Assembly (NCBI GenBank): GCA_964429745.1
Contig: CAYSDI010000060.1
Coordinates: forward strand, 1-23,197
Length of the DNA stretch: 23,197 nt
Direction: 5' to 3'
Origin: WGOA01 sp964429745
Lineage (GTDB): Bacteria; Bacteroidota; Bacteroidia; Chitinophagales; BACL12
Below are positions 13,240 to 20,132 of this stretch, piece after piece; position 1 is the stretch's first letter; each line of letters begins with the position of its first letter. A model generated the notes under the pieces. That model was given only the letters and a program-made list of their open reading frames with translations. It searched no databases and was not told where the DNA came from. The translations under genes and the position numbers were made by a program.

Positions 13240-15624
13240 ATGCCGGGTTTAGTGTTGCTGTTGACTTTTGCCGCTTCGTGCAGCAACACCCGGTACCTGC
13301 AGGAAGGTGAGGTGCTGTACAAAGATAGCCGGGTCACCTGGCCGCACGATGCCCCTGACGGCAAACTCCAGGAAGAACAGAACGATTTGGCGGCGGATTT
13401 GCTTCGCTTCGAAAAGCAGAAGGCCAACCAAAAGATTCTGGGCGTAGTGGCGTTCAAGCTCTGGTTTTACAACATTCTGACCCAAACCGAAGAGGGTTTT
13501 CTCAAAGCCTGGATCAACAATGGGCGCGGAATCAGGCAGTTGAAAGACGTCTTGCGGGAATTGCTCTATCCCCCCGACACCCAGGATTTGCGCGATTGGT
13601 TTATCGAAAACCTGGGAGAGCCTCCAGTGCTGTATGACAGCGCGCTCGCGGAGTCGGCCGCAGCGGGCATGGAAGTGTACCTGAACGACAACGGATTTTT
13701 TAATGCCCAGGTGGAACCGGAGCACCTGGTCAAGCGCAAAAAAGGAACCGCCAACTACGTGGTCGAAAGTGGGCCCCGGCACATGTTGCGGAACATTGTG
13801 ACCGAAGCCACTGACACCTTTATGTTACGGCTGATTACCAAGCCTCAGAAGGATTCCATTTTGAAGTCCGGTGAGCCGTATCGGCTTAGCGACCTCAAGG
13901 CCGAACGGGTTCGCATTCGGGATACGCTGTTGAACAACGGCTACTTCACCTTCGACCGAAATTTTGTGGAGTTTGAGCTCGATTCCATGATTGGCAACCG
14001 GCAACTGGACGTGTATGTGCGCATTCTTGCTCCGGAAGAAGACACGGCACACCACCGCTACCGGATCGGCGAAGTGTACATCTACCCGGATTACCAATCG
14101 GCGGCGTTGTCGCCGAATACCCCGCCGGACACGCTGTACCGCCGCCGTATTCACCTGATCAGCTACGATTTGAACTTTCGCGTTTCCACGCTGCTCAACC
14201 CCATTTTTATTGAGCCCGGCGGCTGGTACGATGCCTCTGCCCATTCGCTCACGCTCCGAAAATTCACCGAGCTGGGCGCGTTCAAGTTTGTCTCTATCAT
14301 CTACCGCAAGCCCGAGGGAGATTCCAGTCAGGTGGATCCATACCTGCTGGACGCCTTCATCCGGCTGCAGCCCAGCCTCAAGCAGCAATGGTCAATTGAA
14401 TTGAACGCCAACACCAATTTCAACTCGCTGATTGGTTCAGACCTGGACTTCAATTACCGCAACCGAAACCTGTTTCACAACGCGGATTTGTTCACACTGA
14501 ACCTATCCACTGGTGTGGAAACGCAAGTGGGCGAAGGGGAATCGTTCATTCGCAACGTAGACTTCACGGGCATGGCCAATTTGGATATTCCAAAATTTGT
14601 GGTGCCGTTTAAGATCAAGCGATCGCGGATGTTCAATCCGGTTACTTCGTACGCGGCTCGCTACAGCTACGTTCAGCGCATTGAGTTTTATACGTTGCAC
14701 AGCACTTCCGTTTCTGTGGCTTACTCTTGGCGACGCAATGCAGTAATCGCGCACCGCCTTAGCCCGGTTGACGTGAGCCTGGTTCGCCCGACGGAAATTT
14801 CGGATGCTTTTCGCGCCATTCTGAACGACAACCTGTTGCTGACCCAAAGTTTTCAACAACAGATCATTCCAGCGGGCATCTACACCTTTTTGTACAACGA
14901 GCCCAGTTTGAAGGGCAGCCGAAACGGGCTGTATTTCCGGGGGGGGCTGGAGTTCGCGGGTAATTTGGTGAACGCCGTGGCGTCGCTGGTTGGCGGCAGC
15001 GATACCGTCAACAACATTTCCGGTATCCCGCTGGCGCAATACGGGCGGTTGCAGACAGACTTTCGCTATTACTTTAACCGCACTGACCAAGACATCTGGG
15101 TTTTTCGCCTGGCTACCGGCGTCGGGTTGCCTTACGGCAATTCCGCTGCGCTTCCATTCGTCAAGCAATTCTTCGCCGGGGGGCCAAGCTCTGTTCGGGC
15201 CTGGCGTGTGCGCCGTCTCGGTCCCGGTTCATTTGAAGCGGAAGAGGACAGCGAGCAGAACGTTTTCATCGACCAGACAGCCGACCTGAGTTTGGAAGCT
15301 AATATTGAATATAGATTTCCAATATACAATATTGTTAAAGGAGCTTTTTTCTTAGACGCTGGCAACATCTGGTTGCTCAAAGAAGATGCCACTCGCCCAG
15401 GGGGTAAAATAGAACCTGATTTCTACACGGATATCGCGCTTGGAACCGGTGTGGGTTTGCGCCTGGACTTCAGCTTTTTTGTGTTTCGCGCTGATTTTGG
15501 CCTCCGGGTTCGGGACCCTGCGGTTGAAGGCAGCCGCGCTTGGTTATGGACACACCCCGAAGATTACCTGAACGATTTTAGCCGAAATACGGAGTTTAAC
15601 ATCGCTATTGGGTATCCGTTCTGA
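13240..15624 (+). CDS. tamL: TamL-like Omp85 (BamA/TamA superfamily) outer-membrane lipoprotein
   Basis: The protein has 794 residues. A short signal peptide ends at a lipobox-like AASC (Cys14), followed by SNTRYLQEGE, which matches the start of the Bacteroidota Omp85 lipoprotein TamL. POTRA-type domains occupy roughly residues 20-330 and a 16-strand barrel the remainder. The Omp85 loop-6 signature appears as GGPSSVRAWR (VRAW at 652-655), and the last strand ends in Phe (FNIAIGYPF). It is expected to help insert or assemble outer-membrane components. An in-frame GTG at 13225 gives a more normal signal peptide with an Arg and may be the true start. The open frame runs back to 12904, but that part only mirrors the methyltransferase gene. 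No tamB follows; the downstream gene is on the opposite strand. An AT-rich island lies at 15301-15350. Confidence 0.88.
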   Translation: MPGLVLLLTFAASCSNTRYLQEGEVLYKDSRVTWPHDAPDGKLQEEQNDLAADLLRFEKQKANQKILGVVAFKLWFYNILTQTEEGFLKAWINNGRGIRQLKDVLRELLYPPDTQDLRDWFIENLGEPPVLYDSALAESAAAGMEVYLNDNGFFNAQVEPEHLVKRKKGTANYVVESGPRHMLRNIVTEATDTFMLRLITKPQKDSILKSGEPYRLSDLKAERVRIRDTLLNNGYFTFDRNFVEFELDSMIGNRQLDVYVRILAPEEDTAHHRYRIGEVYIYPDYQSAALSPNTPPDTLYRRRIHLISYDLNFRVSTLLNPIFIEPGGWYDASAHSLTLRKFTELGAFKFVSIIYRKPEGDSSQVDPYLLDAFIRLQPSLKQQWSIELNANTNFNSLIGSDLDFNYRNRNLFHNADLFTLNLSTGVETQVGEGESFIRNVDFTGMANLDIPKFVVPFKIKRSRMFNPVTSYAARYSYVQRIEFYTLHSTSVSVAYSWRRNAVIAHRLSPVDVSLVRPTEISDAFRAILNDNLLLTQSFQQQIIPAGIYTFLYNEPSLKGSRNGLYFRGGLEFAGNLVNAVASLVGGSDTVNNISGIPLAQYGRLQTDFRYYFNRTDQDIWVFRLATGVGLPYGNSAALPFVKQFFAGGPSSVRAWRVRRLGPGSFEAEEDSEQNVFIDQTADLSLEANIEYRFPIYNIVKGAFFLDAGNIWLLKEDATRPGGKIEPDFYTDIALGTGVGLRLDFSFFVFRADFGLRVRDPAVEGSRAWLWTHPEDYLNDFSRNTEFNIAIGYPF

Positions 15625-15645
15625 GCAGGTAAAGACGTTGTCAAA

Positions 15646-15686
15646 CGCTGATCAACTCCGTGGTGCGCAGTTTTTTGATACCAGCG
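15646..15686. terminator. Imperfect hairpin between convergent tamL and nhaC
   Basis: CGCT and ATCAA (15646-15655) can pair with TTGAT and AGCG (15675-15686) across bulges, with a six-T run (15671-15676) inside the loop side. It is poorly formed and the T run is not at the 3' base, so terminator function is uncertain. Confidence 0.22.
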
Positions 15687-15687
15687 C

Positions 15688-17742
15688 TTACTTCCAGTCC
15701 GGGACGGGCTTTCCCACGTAGCGTACAACCAGCCACAGGATGCCGATTCCCAACAATAAGTTGATCCAGGTCGGGATACCCATCACAGAAAGCACTCCGC
15801 CAACAAAGAGGCTAGCAGCCCCTACGGTTAGTGCGTATGGCAATTGTGTCCGAACATGATCCACGTGGTTGCAATTGGAAGAAAGCGAGCTGAGGATGGT
15901 GGTGTCGGAAATGGGGGAGCAGTGGTCGCCAAACACCGAGCCGGCAAGAACCATGGCAGTCACGTTGTGGAAAATGGGCATGATGGCCTCATAAGACAGA
16001 CCTGAGGATTCCGCAAGGTTGTAGGTGAGCGGCAAAATGATTGGATAGAGGATGGCCATGGTGCTCCAACTGGAGCCGGTAGAAAAGGAAATTAGTCCAG
16101 CCATAATAAAAGTTATGGCTGGTAGCCACATTGGGTTTAACCGGTCGGTGAGCAACCCGGATAAAAAGCCCGCGGTGTGCAGGTGATTGGTAACAGCAGC
16201 CAGCGACCAGGCAAGAACCAGGATAGTAAGTGCGGGAAGCATAGTTTTGAATCCGTCCTGGATGGCATCCACCAATTCATTAAGGCCCAGGGTGCGCGTA
16301 CCCAGGCTCATGAACGCAGCGACCAACAGCGCGCTGGCCGACGCCCAAATCAACGCCGTATAGGAATCAGCACCGCCAATAACTTTGCTCAGGAGGTCGG
16401 AGGTGAAGAATAAATTGAATTTGTTCGCAAGAGTTTCGTTTTCCCAAAACGTAGCATAGGCATGCCCTTCCATTCTCAGCGATTCAAAGCCCGTAATCCA
16501 CAAACCCAATAGCGTAACAAATATTACGGTTGCCACAGGCAAGAAGGCATTCAACCAGCGGTGGCGAATACCCGCAACGGGTTCCAGGTCAGCGCCTTCC
16601 GGCCCTTGGCCTTCGCGTTGTTTGTGTCCTGGCGCAGAGACTTGTCCGCTGTTGCGCGCGCGCATTTCTGCCTTGTGCATAAATCCGAAGTCTCTTTTGC
16701 TCATGATAAGCATGAGCATGAAAATGAGGGTCAGGTAAGGGTAGAAGGCGTAGGACAGCGAACTCAAAAAGACGCCATAGGCACTTTCCTGCAAGCCAAG
16801 GGTGGAAATGGCTCCGCTGATGTAATCCAGTTCAGCGCCAATCCAGGTGGTGATGAAGGCAATGGCCGCCACCGGGGCTGCAGTGCTATCCACCAGATAA
16901 GCCAGTTTTTCGCGCGAGACCCGAAAGCGATCCGTAACTGGCCGCATGGTATTGCCCACCACAAGGGTATTGGCGTAGTCGTCAAAGAAGATGGCTATTC
17001 CCAAAAACCAGGTAACCAATTGGGCATTCCTGGCTGAATTGGCCAAAACGGATAATTTTTCTACCACCCCGTACATGCCGCCGTTGCGGGAAATAACGGC
17101 CACCATAGCACCGATCAACAGTGAGAACAGGATGATGGAAGCGTGCGAAGAGTCGGCTATGGAATGGAGAATAAAGAATTCAAAAGTTCCGGTAATGGCA
17201 GGCCACCAGTTGCTGGGTTGGAAGCCAATTAACAGCAAACTGCCCAAAACCACGCCGGCCAACAGGGAGCCGATGACTTCGCGGAAAATCAACGCCAAGG
17301 CAATGGCCATAATCGGAGGAAGGACAGAAGTCCACGGAGCGACTGGGTTCTCGCGCGTGCGGGTTCCCAGTGTGTGAAATCCGTATTGCAGGTGCTGGGG
17401 GCCAGCGGTGTTCCAATAGTCCAGACGGATGGACTCAAAGCGCTCGCCCTCAAGCGGGAAATTGCAGTAACCCTGGCTGAAGGTCAACTCGGTGGTTTCG
17501 CCGTTCAGCGTCAAGGAGTATGGCCCGTTGAAGTCACCGTTTACGCTGCCATCCGGGTGGACGACACGGAGCATCAGGTTGACACTTCCCCGGTTGTTGA
17601 TTGTTTCTGCTCGCAAGGTGCCCGGCAAGAGGTTGGGCCCAGCCTGGAAGGAGGAGCCTTGGTTTGCGGGTTGCGCCGCTACGGTGCCGACCATGCCCAA
17701 TAAGAGCGACCATGCGAGAAATACAGGGAGGAAAGCAGCCAT
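15688..17742 (-). CDS. NhaC-family Na+/H+ antiporter with N-terminal exported domain
   Basis: This 684-residue protein combines a signal peptide (1-23, ending VAAQ), a beta-rich extracytoplasmic domain (about 24-135, with SVNLMLRVVHPDGSVNGDFN) and an NhaC membrane domain from about residue 139. Family signatures include FFDDYANTLVVGNTMRP, DSTAAPVAAIAFITTWIGAE, SFSTGSSWSTMAILYP and GDHCSPISDTTILSS. A charged cytoplasmic loop splits the membrane domain near residues 350-395. The family exchanges Na+ for H+, but relatives also exchange organic acids such as malate/lactate, so the substrate is open. Standard NhaC proteins are about 450-500 residues; the extra length is the N-terminal domain plus the loop. 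It diverges from the first VCBS gene with a 164-base gap. Confidence 0.9.
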   Translation of the reverse strand: MAAFLPVFLAWSLLLGMVGTVAAQPANQGSSFQAGPNLLPGTLRAETINNRGSVNLMLRVVHPDGSVNGDFNGPYSLTLNGETTELTFSQGYCNFPLEGERFESIRLDYWNTAGPQHLQYGFHTLGTRTRENPVAPWTSVLPPIMAIALALIFREVIGSLLAGVVLGSLLLIGFQPSNWWPAITGTFEFFILHSIADSSHASIILFSLLIGAMVAVISRNGGMYGVVEKLSVLANSARNAQLVTWFLGIAIFFDDYANTLVVGNTMRPVTDRFRVSREKLAYLVDSTAAPVAAIAFITTWIGAELDYISGAISTLGLQESAYGVFLSSLSYAFYPYLTLIFMLMLIMSKRDFGFMHKAEMRARNSGQVSAPGHKQREGQGPEGADLEPVAGIRHRWLNAFLPVATVIFVTLLGLWITGFESLRMEGHAYATFWENETLANKFNLFFTSDLLSKVIGGADSYTALIWASASALLVAAFMSLGTRTLGLNELVDAIQDGFKTMLPALTILVLAWSLAAVTNHLHTAGFLSGLLTDRLNPMWLPAITFIMAGLISFSTGSSWSTMAILYPIILPLTYNLAESSGLSYEAIMPIFHNVTAMVLAGSVFGDHCSPISDTTILSSLSSNCNHVDHVRTQLPYALTVGAASLFVGGVLSVMGIPTWINLLLGIGILWLVVRYVGKPVPDWK

Positions 17743-17906
17743 CAGCGTGGGTTTCGGGAATGCGGGCTAACTTTAAGTGCCGGCAAGGATTTGCAATACT
17801 ATAAAACCTTTCCGACTTGCTTTAGGGATGCCCTTTAGTCTTTCTGCGGCCCTGCTCCGGATCCCTGGCTGGTCAGGCGTCTCTCCACCCAATACAGGAT
17901 TCGCTC

Positions 17907-20132
17907 ATGGCTCTCTCTTTGCCCCGTTTGCTGCCCTCCGGGCTCAACATGCTGTTGGCACTTGCTGGTTGGCTCAGCCTTTTTGCCCTTCCCGTCAGGG
18001 CTCAATCCTACATTTTGGCCAGCGACGTGCCGGTGTTGGGGGTGGGGGGGCAGCCGCTTGCCCATGCCTGGGCAGGTGGGCTCAACAACCCCCAGTTCAG
18101 CAACATGGACGTGAACGGGGATGGTATCCCGGACCTCTTTGTTTTTGACCGCCAGGGTGATGTGCCCCTGATCTTCCTGGGGGATGGGGTGGGGGGGGCA
18201 GACGGATGGAGGCTTTCGCCGGTTGATGCTTTTCGCTTCCCCCCCTTGCGAGATTGGGCGTTTCTCCGCGATGTTAACTGCGATGGGGTCCAAGACTTGG
18301 TGACCTCGCGCGAGGCCGGTGTAGTCATTTACCAGGGCAACCGGGATGGAGGCCTCAATTTTAACGTGGACACCAATAGGTTGCGTTATGTACAAAGCGG
18401 ATTCACCCGATTTCTGGGGGTTACGGAGATCGACATCCCGGCTTTGGAAGACGTGGATGGCGACGGTGATCGGGATGTGTTAACCTTCAACCTGAGCGGG
18501 GGCTACGTGGAGTGGTATCAAAACCGCGCGGCAGAAAACGGCGATCCTTGCGGACCTATTGATTTGGAATTTGTCGATGGCTGCTGGGGGCGTTTTTATG
18601 AAAGCGGTTTGGCCAAGGCGGTGCAACTAGACACCTGTCTGGGCGGTTCTCCGGTGCAAAAACCCGTGTCCCGGAGCGGCGTACATTCGGGCTCTACCAT
18701 GATGGCCTTTGACGAGGACGGCGATGGCGACCTTGAACTCGTTTTGGGCGATCTGTCTTTTGACAACCTCAACCGCCTCGTGAACGGGGGATCGCCGGAA
18801 GCGGCCCTGATGGTGGAGCAGGATACGCTCTATCCAGGATATGATCAGCCTTATGAAGTGCATCAGTATCCCGCGCCCTTCCATGCAGATGCCGACCAGG
18901 ATGGCCGACCGGACATGCTGGTGGCCCCCAATTCGGTTGTGCTGGGCAAGGATGTCAACAATGTCGCTTTTTACCGGGACATTGGAACTGGTAGCGGGGT
19001 GGTTTGGGAGCAGCAGCGCGAAGATTTTCTGGTTGGCGACATGATTGATGTAGGCCGCGGGGCGAATCCGGTTTTCTTTGACGAGAACAGCGACGGGCTC
19101 CATGATTTGGTCATTGGAAACAGTTCGTATACGCTTTCTGTCGGGACCAAAGTGGGGCAGTTGGCGTTTTACCGAAACACTGGCACAGTGACCGCACCGG
19201 CCTTCGAACTACAGAGCACCGACTATGCCGGTATTTCCATTTACGGTTTTGAAAATGTGCATCCCACCTTTGGCGACGTGGATGGCGACGGCGATCAGGA
19301 TATGGTCATCGGCGAGGAGAACGGGTTGCTGCATCTTTTTGTCAACAATCCGCTTGGCGGGGTGGCCAGTTTTACCTTAAGTGCTCCGGGTTGGCAGGGC
19401 ATTGATCCGGGCAAGACGTCAACGCCGTTGCTGGTGGATTTGGACCGCGATGGTGATCTTGATTTGCTGGTAGGCGAGCGCAATGGCAACCTGAATTACT
19501 ACCGGAACGATGGCTCGGTTTCCGTGTCCGGTTTTACGTTCGTCACCGAAACGTTTGGGGGTATTGTTCTGGCCAGTGGTGCCACCAACATCGGCGAAGT
19601 TCAGCCATGGGTAGTGCCGGATCCGGAAACGGGCTCCTACCGCTTGTATGTGGGTGAGCGAACCGGAAGGGTCTGGCGTTACGACAATTGGGAAAGCGAT
19701 TTAGGCGCCGTGTTTTCCGTAACAGATTCTACGGTTGGAGGTCTTGATGTCGGCGATCGCAGCCGGGTGGCCCTGGCGGATCTGGACGGCGACGGCGTCT
19801 TGGAACTGGTTGTTGGCAACATGCGCGGTGGCCTCGGGTTGTACCGGGAAGGGGAGTATGTCGGTGTCTCCACGATCGCCGAAGCTTCTCCATTGCGGGT
19901 TTGGCCTAATCCGGCTCGGCAGCAGATAACCTTGTACACTGGCCTTCAGGAACCCCAGTGGGTGCGGTTAATTGATGTCCAGGGAAAAGTCTGTGGCCAG
20001 TGGCAAATGAGTGGCGCGCAACATCAGCTTGGATTGCCAGAGCTTCCAGACGGTTTGTACCAGTTCTTAGTGCAAACGAAAACGATTCAATTTTCGGTTC
20101 CTGTTATCATTCAGGCGCAAGCAGAAAACTGA
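17907..20132 (+). CDS. Secreted FG-GAP/VCBS-repeat protein with T9SS sorting domain (paralog A)
   Basis: The 741-residue protein has a signal peptide ending near residue 32 (LPVRA-QS), then a beta-propeller-like series of FG-GAP/VCBS repeats. Nine calcium-loop motifs of D-x-[DN]-x-D-G type are visible, including DVNGDGIPD (68-76), DVNCDGVQD (122-130), DVDGDGDRD (182-190), DEDGDGDLE, DADQDGRPD, DENSDGLHD, DVDGDGDQD, DLDRDGDLD and DLDGDGVLE. A CWG-containing insert sits between the third and fourth. The last 81 residues, from SPLRVWPNPARQQ, are a T9SS type A sorting domain ending with GLYQFLVQ and further strands. The protein is probably surface-anchored or released and may act in adhesion or carbohydrate contact; no enzyme motif is seen. 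Its stop overlaps the start of paralog B. G tracts of seven and eight occur near the 5' end. Confidence 0.92.
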   Translation: MALSLPRLLPSGLNMLLALAGWLSLFALPVRAQSYILASDVPVLGVGGQPLAHAWAGGLNNPQFSNMDVNGDGIPDLFVFDRQGDVPLIFLGDGVGGADGWRLSPVDAFRFPPLRDWAFLRDVNCDGVQDLVTSREAGVVIYQGNRDGGLNFNVDTNRLRYVQSGFTRFLGVTEIDIPALEDVDGDGDRDVLTFNLSGGYVEWYQNRAAENGDPCGPIDLEFVDGCWGRFYESGLAKAVQLDTCLGGSPVQKPVSRSGVHSGSTMMAFDEDGDGDLELVLGDLSFDNLNRLVNGGSPEAALMVEQDTLYPGYDQPYEVHQYPAPFHADADQDGRPDMLVAPNSVVLGKDVNNVAFYRDIGTGSGVVWEQQREDFLVGDMIDVGRGANPVFFDENSDGLHDLVIGNSSYTLSVGTKVGQLAFYRNTGTVTAPAFELQSTDYAGISIYGFENVHPTFGDVDGDGDQDMVIGEENGLLHLFVNNPLGGVASFTLSAPGWQGIDPGKTSTPLLVDLDRDGDLDLLVGERNGNLNYYRNDGSVSVSGFTFVTETFGGIVLASGATNIGEVQPWVVPDPETGSYRLYVGERTGRVWRYDNWESDLGAVFSVTDSTVGGLDVGDRSRVALADLDGDGVLELVVGNMRGGLGLYREGEYVGVSTIAEASPLRVWPNPARQQITLYTGLQEPQWVRLIDVQGKVCGQWQMSGAQHQLGLPELPDGLYQFLVQTKTIQFSVPVIIQAQAEN
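18044..18050 (+). repeat. Seven-G homopolymer in VCBS paralog A
   Basis: Seven G residues directly follow a GGGGGT segment near codon 47 and encode glycines of LGVGGQP. The frame is intact. It is a possible slippage site early in the gene. Confidence 0.85.
18191..18198 (+). repeat. Eight-G homopolymer in VCBS paralog A
   Basis: Eight G residues follow GATGGGGT, coding for glycines of DGVGGAD near residues 93-99. The frame is intact. It is the second long G tract in the first 300 bases of this gene. Confidence 0.85.

Noticed and set aside
20000..20131. Start of VCBS paralog B at 20000
   Set aside because: This would overlap paralog A by 133 bases and place a charged 44-residue stretch before the signal peptide. 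The ATG at 20132 overlaps the upstream stop and gives a normal signal peptide.
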